NCBI GenBank assembly: GCA_920105625.2
Contig: CAKKTE020000288.1
Location: 558,001-622,000 of the forward strand
DNA: 64,000 nucleotides
Reading direction: 5' to 3'
From: Clusia tigrina
Lineage: Eukaryota; Arthropoda; Insecta; Diptera; Clusiidae
Shown here one piece after another: positions 47,701 through 60,200 of this stretch. How positions within the stretch are numbered: the first letter of the stretch is position 1; each line of letters starts with the position of its first letter. The notes beneath the pieces were generated by a model. It made no database searches. It had not been told where the DNA came from and saw nothing but the letters and a program-made list of their open reading frames with translations. Position numbers and translations under genes: made by a program.

Positions 47701-50035
47701 TCAAGGGTCGCATAGCTTTGAGCGATAGCTTAAATTGACAAGAGGCTCGGGTACCTTATTGTTACAAAATTTCAAGGTTTCATGACGCTCTAGTAAAAAG
47801 TTACAAGCATTCGTATGTTGCAAACTTTGATAGGTGTAGGACATACCGTATAGAAGTTAGGGCCATTTGAAGTTTTATCAGTGTTTGATTTGGGACTCAA
47901 AGGTAGCATAGCTTTAAGCGATTGCTTAAATTGACAAGAGGCTCGAGTACTTTATTGTTACAAAATTTCAAGGTTTTATGACGCTCCAGTAAAAAGTTAC
48001 AAGCATTTGTATGCTGCAAACTTTGATAGGTGTAGGACGTACCGCATAGAAGTTAGGGTCATTTGAAGTTTTATCAGTGTACGATTTGGGACTCAAGGGT
48101 AGCATAGCTTTGAGCGACAGCTTAAATTGACAAGAGGCTCGAGTACTTTACTGTTACAAAATTTCAAGGTTTTATGACGCTCCAGTAAAAAGTTACAAGC
48201 ATTTGTATGTTGCAAACTTTGATAGGTGTAGGACGTACCGTATAGAAGTTAGGGCCATTTGAAGTTTTATCAGTGTTAGATTTGGGACTCAAGGGTAGCA
48301 TAGCTTTGAGCGATAACTTAAATTGACAAGAGGCTCGAGTACTTTATTGTTACTAAATTTCAAGGTTTTATGACGCTCCAGTAAAAAGTTACAAGCATTT
48401 GTATGTTGCAAACTTTGATAGGTGTAGGACGTACCGTATAGAAGTTAGGGCCATTTGAAATTTTATTAGTGTTTGATTTGGGACTGAAGGGTAGCATTGC
48501 TTTGAGCGATAGCTTAAATTGACAAGAGGCTCGAGCACTTTATTGTTACTAAATTTCAAGGTTTTATGACGCTCCAGTAAAAAGTTACAAGCATTTGTAT
48601 GTTGCAAACTTTGATAGGTGTAGGACGCACCGTATAGAAGTTAGGGCCATTTGAAGTTTTATCAGTGTTTGATTTGGGACTCAAGGGTATCATAGCTTTG
48701 AGCGATAGCTTAAATTGACAAGAGGCTCGGGTACTTTATTGTTACAAAATTTCAAGGTTTTATGTCGCTCTAGTAAAAAGTTAGAAGCATTTGTATGTTG
48801 CAAACTTTGATAGGTGTAGGACGTACCGTATAGTAGTTAGGGCCATTTGAAGTTTTATCAGTGTTTGATATGGGACTCAAAGGTAGCATAGCTTTAAGCG
48901 ATTGCTTAAATTGACAAGAGGCTCGAGCACTTTATTGTTACAAAATTTCAAGGTTTTATGACGCTCCAGTAAAGAGTTACAAGCATTTGTATGTTGCAAA
49001 CTTTGATAGGTGTAGGACGTACCGTATAGAAGTTAGGGCCATTTGAAGTTTTATCAGTGTTCGATTTAGGACTCAAGGGTAGCATAGCTTTGAGCGATAG
49101 CTTAAATTGACAAGAGGCTCGAGTACTTTACTGTTACAAAATTACAAGGTTTTATGACGCTCCAGTAAAAACTTACAAGCATTTGTATGTTGCAAACTTT
49201 GATAGGTGTAGGACGTACCGTATAGAAGTTAGGGCCATTTGAAGTTTTATCAGAGTGTTTGATTTGGGACTCAAGGGTAGCATAGCTTTGAGCGATAACT
49301 TAAAATTGAGAACAGGCTCCAGTACTTTATTGTTACTAAATTTCAAGGTTTTATGACGCTCCAGTAAAAAGTTACAAGCATTTGTATGTTGCAAACTTTG
49401 ATAGGTGTAGGACGTACCGTATAGAAGTTAGGGCCATTTGAAGTTTTATCAGTGTTTGATTTGGGACTGAAGGGTAGCATAGCTCTAAGCGATAGCTTAA
49501 ATTGACAAGAGGCTCGATTACTTTATTGTTACAAAATTTCAAGGTTTTATGACGCTCCAGTAAAAAGTTGCAAGCAATTGTATGTTGCACACTTTGATAG
49601 CTGTAGGACGTACCGTATAGAAGTCAGGGCCATTTGAAGCTTTATCAGTGTTTGATTTGGGACTCAAGGGTCGCATAGCTTTGAGCGATTGCTTAAATTG
49701 ACAAGAGGCTCGAGTACTTTATTGTTACAAAATTTCAAGGTTTTATGACGCTCCAGTAAAAAGTTACAAGCATTTGTATGCTGCAAACTTTGATAGGTGT
49801 AGGACGTACCGCATAGAAGTTAGGGCCATTTGAAGTTTTATCAGTGTACGATTTGGGACTCAAGGGTAGCATAGCTTTGAGCGACAGCTTAAATTGACAA
49901 GCGGCTCGAGTACTTTACTGTTACAAAATTTCAAGGTTTTATGACGCTCCAGTAAAAAGTTACAAGCATTTGTATGTTGCAAACTTTCATAGGTGTAGGA
50001 CGTACCGTATAGAAGTTAGGGCCATTTGAAGTTTT
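44705..50035 (+). repeat. HOR stretch between the two large copies
   Basis: The same monomer types continue without a break. They include a CATTTATATG and AAGCAATTG pair near 45,841-46,059 that otherwise belongs to the 22-30 kb domain, and a GTTTCAAGC/GTAACG module near 46,800 that has drifted (GAGAGGTG, GGAACTGAAG, AAAGTGACAAG). Near 49,253 the CAGAGTG insertion and the GAACAGGCTCCAG variant typical of the first 10 kb appear. The stretch therefore mixes variants from three other domains and may mark an exchange zone at the left border of copy B. Confidence 0.7.
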
Positions 50036-51393
50036 ATCAGTGTTTGATTTGGGAGTCAAGGGTAGCATAGCTTTGAGCGATAGCTTAAATTAACAAGAGG
50101 CTCGAGTACTTTATTGTTACAAAATTTCAAGGTTTTATGACGCTCCAGTAAAAAGTTACAAGCATTTGTATGTTGCAAACTTTGATAGGTGTAGGACGTA
50201 CCGTATAGCAGTTAGGGCCATTTGAAGTTTTATCAGTGTTCGATTTGGGACTCAAGGGTAGCATAGTTTTGAGCGATAGCTTAAATTGACAAGAGGCTCG
50301 AATACTTTACTGTCACAAAATTTCAAGGTTTTATGACGCTCCAGTAAAAAGATACAAGCATTTGTATGTTGCAAACTTTGATAGGTGTAGGACGTACCGT
50401 ATAGAAGTTAGGGCCATTTGAAGTTTTATCAGTGGTTGATTTGGGACTCAAGGGTAGCATGGCTTTGAGCGATAACTTAAATTGACAAGAGGCTCGAGTA
50501 CTTTATTGTTACAAAATTTCAAGGTTTTAAGACGCTCCAGTAAAAAGTTACAAGCATTTGTATGTTGCAAACTTTGATAGGTGTAGGACGCACCGTATAG
50601 AAGTTAGGGCCATTTGAAGTTTTATCAGTGTTTGATTTGGGACTCAAGGGTAGCATATCTTTGAGCGATAGCTTAAATTGACAAGAGGCTCGAGTACTTT
50701 ATTGTTACAAAATTTCAAGGTTTTATGACGCTCCAGTAAAAAGTTACAAGCATTTAAATGTTGCAAACTTTGATAGGTGTAGGACGTACCCTATAGAAGT
50801 TAGGGCCATTTGAAGTTTTATCAGTGTTTGATTTGGGACTGAAGGGTAGCATAGCTCTGAGCGATAGCTTAAATTGACAAGAGGCTCGGGTACTTTATTG
50901 TTACAAAATTTCAAGGTTTTATGACGCTCCAGTAAAAAGTTGCAAGCATTTGTATGTTGCACACTTTGATAGCTGTAGGACGTACCGTATAGAAGTCAGG
51001 GCCATTTGAAGCTTTATCAGTGTTTGATTTGGGACTCAAGGGTAGCATAGCTTTGAGCGATAACTTAAATTGACAAGAGGCTCGGGTACTTTATTGTTAC
51101 AAAATTTCAAGGTTTTATGACGCTCCAGTAAAAAGTTACAAGCATTTGTATGTTGCAAACTTTGATAGGTGTAGGATGTACCGTATAGCAGTTAGGGCCA
51201 TTTGAAGTTTTATCAGTGTTCGATTTGGGACTCAAGGGTAGCATAGCTTTGAGCGATAGCTTAAATTGACAAGAGGCTCGAGTACTTTATTGTTACAAAA
51301 TTTCAAGGTTTTATGACGCTCCAGTAAAAAGTTGCAAGCATTTGTATGTTGCAAACTTTGATAGGTGTAGGACATACCGTATAGAAGTCAGGG

Positions 51394-51542
51394 CCATTTG
51401 AAGCTTTATCAGTGTTTGATTTGAGCTCGGGTACTTTATTGTTACAAAATTTCAAGGTTTTATGACGCTCTAGTAAAAAGTTACAAGCATTCGTATGTTG
51501 CAAACTTTGATAGGTGTAGGACATACCGTATAGAAGTTAGGG
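51394..51542 (+). repeat. 149-bp deleted monomer, copy 5 (partner of copy 2)
   Basis: Exactly 19,259 bp after copy 2, with the same neighbours, including AAAAAGGTTCAAGC. It lacks the GGGTATCATAGC substitution of copy 2. Confidence 0.92.
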
Positions 51543-54089
51543 CCATTTGAAGTTTTATCAGTGTCCGATTTGGGACTCAAGGGTAGCATAGCTTTGAGCG
51601 ATAGCTTAAATTGACAAGAGGCTCGAGTACTTTACTGTTACAAAATTTCAAGGTTTTATGACGCTCCAGTAAAAAGGTTCAAGCATTTGTATGTTGCAAA
51701 CTTTCATAGGTGTAGGACGTACCGTATAGAAGTTAGGGCCATTTGAAGTTTTATCAGTGTTTGATTTGGGACTCAAGGGTAGCATAGCTTTGAGCGATAG
51801 CTTAAATTAACAAGAGGCTCGAGTACTTTATTGTTACAAAATTTCAAGGTTTTATGACGCTCCAGTAAAAAGTTACAAGCATTTGTATGTTGCAAACTTT
51901 GATAGGTGTAGGACGTACCGTATAGCAGTTAGGGCCATTTGAAGTTTTATCAGTGTTCGATTTGGGACTCAAGGGTAGCATAGATTTGAGCGATAGCTTA
52001 AATTGACAAGAGGCTCGAATACTTTACTGTCACAAAATTTCAAGGTTTTATGACGCTCCAGTAAAAAGATACAAGCATTTGTATGTTGCAAACTTTGATA
52101 GGTGTAGGACGTACCGTATAGAAGTTAGGGCCATTTGAAGTTTTATCAGTGGTTGATTTGGGACTCAAGGGTAGCATGGCTTTGAGCGATAACTTAAATT
52201 GACAAGAGGCTCGAGTACTTTATTGTTACAAAATTTCAAGGTTTTATGACGCTCCAGTAAAAAGTTACAAGCATTTGTATGTTGCAAACTTTGATAGGTG
52301 TAGGACGCACCGTATAGAAGTTAGGGCCATTTGAAGTTTTATCAGTGTTTGACTTGGGACTCAAGGGTAGCATATCTTTGAGCGATAGCTTAAATTGACA
52401 AGAGGCTCGAGTACTTTATTGTTACAAAATTTCAAGGTTTTATGACGCTCCAGTAAAAAGTTACAAGCATTTAAATGTTGCAAACTTTGATAGGTGTAGG
52501 ACGTACCCTATAGAAGTTAGGGCCATTTGAAGTTTTATCAGTGTTTGATTTGGGACTGAAGGGTAGCATAGCTCTGAGCGTAGCTTAAATTGACAAGAGG
52601 CTCGGGTACTTTATTGTTACAAAATTTCAAGGTTTTATGACGCTCCAGTAAAAAGTTGCAAGCATTTGTATGTTGCACACTTTGATAGCTGTAGGACGTA
52701 CCGTATGGAAGTCAGGGCCATTTGAAGCTTTATCAGTGTTTGATTTGGGACTCAAGGGTAGCATAGCTTTGAGCGATAACTTAAATTGACAAGAGGCTCG
52801 GGTACTTTATTGTTACAAAATTTCAAGGTTTTATGACGCTCTAGTAAAAAGTTAGAAGCATTTGTATGTTGCAAACTTTGATAGGTGTAGGACGTACCGT
52901 ATAGTAGTTAGGGCCATTTGAAGTTTTATCAGTGTTTGATATGGGACTCAAAGGTAGCATAGCTTTAAGCGATTGCTTAAATTGGCTAGAGGCTCGAGCA
53001 CTTTATTGTTACAAAATTTCAAGGTTTTATGACGCTCCAGTAAAAAGTTACAAGCATTTGTATGCTGCAAACTTTGATAGGTGTAGGACGTACCGCATAG
53101 AAGTTAGGGCCATTTGAAGTTTTATCAGTGTACGATTTGGGACTCAAGGGTAGCATAGCTTTGAGCGACAGCTTAAATTGACAAGAGGCTCGAGTACTTT
53201 ACTGTTACAAAATTTCAAGGTTTTATGACGCTCCAGTAAAAAGTTACAAGCATTTGTCTGTTGCAAACTTTGATAGGTGTAGGACGTACCGTATAGAAGT
53301 TAGGGCCATTTGAAGTTTTATCAGTGTTAGATTTGGGACTCAAGGGTAGCATAGCTTTGAGCGATAACTTAAATTGACAAGAGGCTCGTGTACTTTATTG
53401 TTTCTAAATTTCAACGTTTTATGACGCTCCAGTAAAAAGTTACAAGCATTTGTATGTTGCAAACTTTGATAGGTGTAGGACGTACCGTATAGAAGTTAGG
53501 GCCATTTGAAATTTTATTAGTGTTTGATTTGGGACTGAAGGGTAGCATAGCTTTGAGCGATAGCTTAAATTGACAAGAGGCTCGAGTACTTTATTGTTAC
53601 AAAATTGCAAGGTTTTATGATGCTCCAGTAAAAAGTTACAAGCATTTGTATGTTGCAAACTTTGATAGGTGTAGGACGCACCGTATAGAAGTTAGGGCCA
53701 TTTGAAGTTTTATCAGTGTTTGATTTGGGACGCAAAGGTAGCATAGCTTTAAGCGATTTCTTAAATTTACAAGAGGCTCGAGTACTTTATTGTTACAAAA
53801 TTTCAAGGTTTTATGACGCTCCAGTAAAAAGTTACAAGCATTTGTATGTTGCAAACTTTGATAGGTGTAGGATGTACCGTATAGCAGTTAGGGCCATTTG
53901 AAGTTTTATCAGTGTTCGATTTGGGACTCAAGGGTAGCATAGCTTTGAGCGATAGCTTAAATTGACAAGAGGCTCGAGTACTTTATTGTTACAAAATTTC
54001 AAGGTTTTATGACGCTCCAGTAAAAAGTTGCAAGCATTTGTATGTTGCAAACTTTGATAGGTGTAGGACATACCGTATAGAAGTCAGGG

Positions 54090-54238
54090 CCATTTGAAGC
54101 TTTATCAGTGTTTGATTTGAGCTCGGGTACTTTATTGTTACAAAATTTCAAGGTTTTATGACGCTCTAGTAAAAAGTTACAAGCATTCGTATGTTGCAAA
54201 CTTTGATAGGTGTAGGACATACCGTATAGAAGTTAGGG
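54090..54238 (+). repeat. 149-bp deleted monomer, copy 6 (partner of copy 3)
   Basis: Exactly 19,259 bp after copy 3. The following monomer has the private mark CAAGGTTCGCATAGC near 54,473. No further 149-bp monomer follows at 1,518 bp, unlike the first large copy. Confidence 0.92.
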
Positions 54239-57200
54239 CCATTTGAAGTTTTATCAGTGTCCGATTTGGGACTCAAGGGTAGCATAGCTTTGAGCGATAG
54301 CTTAAATTGACAAGAGGCTCGAGTACTTTACTGTTACAAAATTTCAAGGTTTTATGACGCTCCAGTAAAAAGTTACAAGCATTTGTATGTTGCAAACTTT
54401 CATAGGTGTAGGACGTACCGTATAGAAGTTAGGGCCATTTGAAGTTTTATCAGTGTTTGATTTGGGACTCAAGGTTCGCATAGCTTTGAGCGATAGCTTA
54501 AATTAACAAGAGGCTCGAGTACTTTATTGTTACAAAATTTCAAGGTTTTATGACGCTCCAGTAAAAAGTTACAAGCATTTGTATGTTGCAAACTTTGATA
54601 GGTGTAGGACGTACCGTATAGCAGTTAGGGCCATTTGAAGTTTTATCAGTGTTCGATTTGGGACTCAAGGGTAGCATAGTTTTGAGCGATAGCTTAAATT
54701 GACAAGAGGCTCGAATACTTTACTGTCACAAAATTTCAAGGTTTTATGACGCTCCAGTAAAAAGATACAAGCATTTGTATGTTGCAAACTTTGATAGGTG
54801 TAGGACGTACCGTATAGAAGTTAGGGCCATTTGAAGTTTTATCAGTGGTTGATTTGGGACTCAAGGGAAGCATGGCTTTGAGCGATAACTTAAATTGACA
54901 AGAGGCTCGAGTACTTTATTGTTACAAAATTTCAAGGTTTTATGACGCTCCAGTAAAAAGTTACAAGCATTTGTATGTTGCAAACTTTGATAGGTGTAGG
55001 ACTCACCGTATAGAAGTTAGGGCCATTTGAAGTTTTATCAGTGTTTGATTTGGGACTCAAGGGTAGCATAGCTTTGAGCGATAGCTTAAATTGACAAGAG
55101 GCTCGAGTACTTTATTGTTACAAAATTTCAAGGTTTTATGACGCTCCAGTAAAAAGTTACAAGCATTTAAATGTTGCAAACTTTGATAGGTGTAGGACGT
55201 ACCCTATAGAAGTTAGGGCCATTTGAAGTTTTATCAGTGTTTGATTTGGGACTGAAGGGTAGCATAGCTCTGAGCGATAGCTTAAATTGACAAGAGGCTC
55301 GGGTACTTTATTGTTACAAAATTTCAAGGTTTTATAACGCTCCAGTAAAAAGTTGCAAGCATTTGTATGTTACAAACTTTGATAGGTGTAGGGCATACCG
55401 TATAGCAGTTAGGGCCATTTGAAGTTTTATCAGTGCTCGATTTGGGACTCAAGGGTAGCATAGCTTTGAGCGATAGCTTAAATTGACAAGAGGCTCGAGT
55501 ACTTTACTGTCACAAAATTTCAAGGTTTTATGACGCTCCAGTAAAAAGTTACAAGCATTTGTATGTTGCAAACTTTGATAGGTGTAGGACGTACCGTATA
55601 GAAGTTAGGGCCATTTGCAGTTTTATCAGTGTTTGATTTGGGACTCAAGGGTAGCATGGCTTTGAGCGATAACTTAATTTGACAAGAGGCTCGAGTACTT
55701 TATTGTTACAAAATTTCAAGGTTTTATGACGCTCCAGTAAAAAGTTACAAGCATTTGTATGTTGCAAACTTTCATAGGTATAGGACGTACCGTATAGAAG
55801 TTAGGGCCATTTGAAGTTTTATCAGTGTTTGATTTGGGACTCAACGGTAGCATAGCTTTGAGCGATAGCTTAAATTAACAAGAGGCTCGAGTACTTTATT
55901 GTTACAAAATTTCAAGGTTTTATGACGCTCCAGTAAAAAGTTACAAGCATTTGTATGTTGCAAACTTTGCTAGGTGTAGGACATACCGTATAGAAGTTAG
56001 GGCCATTTGAAGTTTTATCAGTGTTTGATTTGGGACTCAAAGGTAGCATAGCTTTAAGCGATTGCTTAAATTGACAAGAGGCTCGAGTGCTTTATTGTTA
56101 CAAAATTTCAAGGTTTTATGACGCTCCAGTAAAAAGTTGCAAGCATTTGTATGTTGCATACTTTGATAGCTGTAGGACGTACCATATAAAAGTCAGGGCC
56201 ATTTGAAGCTTTATCAGTGTTTGATTTGGGACTCAAGGGTAGCATAGCTTTGAGCGATAGCTTAAATTGACAAGAGGCTCGGGTACTTTATTGTTACAAA
56301 ATTTCAAGGTTTTATGACGCTCTAGTAAAAAGTTAGAAGCATTTGTATGTTGCAAACTTTGATAGGTGTAGGACGTACCGTATAGTAGTTAGGGCCATTT
56401 GAAGTTTTATCAGTGTTTGATATGGGACTCAAAGGTAGCATAGCTTTAAGCGATTGCTTAAATTGACAAGAGGCTCGAGCACTTTATTGTTACAAAATTT
56501 CAAGGTTTTATGACGCTCCAGTAAAAAGTTACAAGCATTTGTATGTTGCAAACTTTCATAGGTATAGGACACACCGTATAAAAGTTAGGGCCATTTGAAG
56601 TTTTATCAGTGTTTGATTTGGAACTCAAGGGTAGCATAGCTTTGAGCGATAGCTTAAATTGACAAGAGGCTCGGGTACCTTATTGTTACAAAATTTCAAG
56701 GTTTCATGACGCTCTAGTAAAAAGTTACAAGCATTCGTATGTTGCAAACTTTGATAGGTGTAGGACATACCGTATAGAAGTTAGGGCCATTTGAAGTTTT
56801 ATCAGTGTTTGATTTGGGACTCAAAGGTAGCATAGCTTTAAGCGATTGCTTAAATTGACAAGAGGCTCGAGTACTTTATTGTTACAAAATTTGAAGGTTT
56901 TATGACGCTCCAGTAAAAAGTTACAAGCATTTGTATGCTGCAAACTTTGATAGGTGTAGGACGTACTGCATAGAAGTTAGGGCCATTTGAAGTTTTATCA
57001 GTGTACGATTTGGGACTCAAGGGTAGCATAGCTTTGAGCGACAGCTTAAATTGACAAGAGGCTCGAGTACTTTACTGTTACAAAATTTCAAGGTTTTATG
57101 ACGCTCCAGTAAAAAGTTACAAGCATTTGTACGTTGCAAACTTTGATAGGTGTGGGATGTACCGTATAGAAGTTAGGGCCATTTGAAGTTTTATCAGTGT

Positions 57201-60200
57201 TAGATTTGGGACTCAAGGGTAGCATAGCTTTGAGCGATAACTTAAATTGACAAGAGGCTCGAGTACTTTATTGTTACTAAATTTCAAGGTTTTATGACGC
57301 TCCAGTAAAAAGTTTCAAGCATTTGTATGTTGCAAACTTTGAGAAGTGTAGGACGTAACGTATAGAAGTTAGGGCCATTTGAAATTTTATTAGTCTTTGA
57401 TTTGGGACTGAAGGGTAGCATAGCTTTGAGCGATGGCTTAAATTGACAAGAGGCTCGAGTACTTTATTGTTACAAAATTGCAAGGTTTTATGATGCTCCA
57501 GTAAAAAGTTACAAGCATTTGTATGCTGCAAACTTTGATAGGTGTAGGACGCACCGTATAGAAGTTAGGGCCATTTGAAGTTTTATCAGTGTTTGATTTG
57601 GGACTCAAGGGTAGCATTGCTTTGAGCGATAGCTTAAATTGACAAGAGGCTCGAGTACTTTATTGTTACAAAATTTCAAGGTTTTATGACGCTCCAGTAA
57701 AAAGTTGCAAGCATTTGTATGTTGCATACTTTGATAGCTGTAGGACGTACCATATAAAAGTCAGGGCCATTTGAAGCTTTATCAGTGGTTGATTTGGGAC
57801 TCAAGGGTAGCATAGATTTGAGCGATAGCTTAAATTGACAAGAGGCTCGGGTACTTTATTGTTACAAAATTTCAAGGTTTTATGACGCTCTAGTAAAAAG
57901 TTAGAAGCATTTGTATGTTGCAAACTTTGATAGGTGTAGGACGCACCGTATAGAAGTTAGGGCCATTTGAAGTTTTATCAGTGTTTGATTTGGGACTCAA
58001 GGGTAGCTTTGCTTTGAGCGATAGCTTAAATTGACAAGAGGCTCGAGTACTTTATTGTTACAAAATTTCAAGGTTTTATGACGCTCCAGTAAAAAGTTAC
58101 AAGCATTTGTATGCTGCAAACTTTGATAGGTGTAGGACGTACTGCATAGAAGTTAGGGCCATTTGAAGTTTTATCAGTGTACGATTTGGGACTCAAGGGT
58201 AGCATAGCTTTGAGCGACAGCTTAAATTGACAAGAGGCTCGAGTACTTTACTGTTACAAAATTTCAAGGTTTTATGACGCTCCAGTAAAAAGTTACAAGC
58301 ATTTGTACGTTGCAAACTTTGATAGGTGTGGGATGTACCGTATAGAAGTTAGGGCCATTTGAAGTTTTATCAGTGTTAGATTTGGGACTCAAGGGTAGCA
58401 TAGCTTTGAGCGATAACTTAAATTGACAAGAGGCTCGAGTACTTTATTGTTACTAAATTTCAAGGTTTTATGACGCTCCAGTAAAAAGTTTCAAGCATTT
58501 GTATGTTGCAAACTTTGAGAAGTGTAGGACGTAACGTATAGAAGTTAGGGCCATTTGAAATTTTATTAGTCTTTGATTTGGGACTGAAGGGTAGCATAGC
58601 TTTGAGCGATGGCTTAAATTGACAAGAGGCTCGAGTACTTTATTGTTACAAAATTGCAAGGTTTTATGATGCTCCAGTAAAAAGTTACAAGCATTTGTAT
58701 GCTGCAAACTTTGATAGGTGTAGGACGCACCGTATAGAAGTTAGGGCCATTTGAAGTTTTATCAGTGTTTGATTTGGGACTCAAGGGTAGCATTGCTTTG
58801 AGCGATAGCTTAAATTGACAAGAGGCTCGAGTACTTTATTGTTACAAAATTTCAAGGTTTTATGACGCTCCAGTAAAAAGTTGCAAGCATTTGTATGTTG
58901 CATACTTTGATAGCTGCAGGACGTACCATATAAAAGTCAGGGCCATTTGAAGCTTTATCAGTGGTTGATTTGGGACTCAAGGGTAGCATAGCTTTGAGCG
59001 ATAGCTTAAATTGACAAGAGGCTCGGGTACTTTATTGTTACAAAATTTCAAGGTTTTATGACGCTCTAGTAAAAAGTTAGAAGCATTTGTATGTTGCAAA
59101 CTTTGATAGGTGTAGGACGCACCGTATAGAAGTTAGGGCCATTTGAAGTTTTATCAGTGTTTGATTTGGGACTCAAGGGTAGCATTGCTTTGAGCGATAG
59201 CTTAAATTGACAAGAGGCTCGAGTACTTTATTGTTACAAAATTTCAAGGTTTTATGACGCTCCAGTAAAAAGTTTCAAGCATTTGTATGTTGCAAACTTT
59301 GAGAAGTGTAGGACGTAACGTATAGAAGTTAGGGCCATTTGAAATTTTATTAGTCTTTGATTTGGGACTGAAGGGTAGCATAGCTTTGAGCGATGGCTTA
59401 AATTGACAAGAGGCTCGAGTACTTTATTGTTACAAAATTGCAAGGTTTTATGATGCTCCAGTAAAAAGTTACAAGCATTTGTATGCTGCAAACTTTGATA
59501 GGTGTAGGACGCACCGTATAGAAGTTAGGGCCATTTGAAGTTTTATCAGTGTTTGATTTGGGACTCAAGGGTAGCATAGCTTTGAGCGATGGCTTAAATT
59601 GACAAGAGGCTCGAGTACTTTATTGTTACAAAATTTCAAGGTTTTATGACGCTCCAGTAAAAAGTTACAAGCATTTGTATGTTGCAAACTTTCATAGGTA
59701 TAGGACGCACCGTATAAAAGTTAGGGCCATTTGAAGTTTTATCAGTGTTTGATTTGGAACTCAAGGGTCGCATAGCTTTGAGCGATAGCTTAAATTGACA
59801 AGAGGCTCGGGTACCTTATTGTTACAAAATTTCAAGGTTTCATGACGCTCTAGTAAAAAGTTACAAGCATTCGTATGTTGCAAACTTTGATAGGTGTAGG
59901 ACATACCGTATAGAAGTTAGGGCCATTTGAAGTTTTATCAGTGTTTGATTTGGGACTCAAAGGTAGCATAGCTTTAAGCGATTGCTTAAATTGACAAGAG
60001 GCTCGAGTACTTTATTGTTACAAAATTTCAAGGTTTTATGACGCTCCAGTAAAAAGTTACAAGCATTTGTATGCTGCAAACTTTGATAGGTGTAGGACGT
60101 ACCGCATAGAAGTTAGGGCCATTTGAAGTTTTATCAGTGTACGATTTGGGACTCAAGGGTAGCATAGCTTTGAGCGACAGCTTAAATTGACAAGAGGCTC

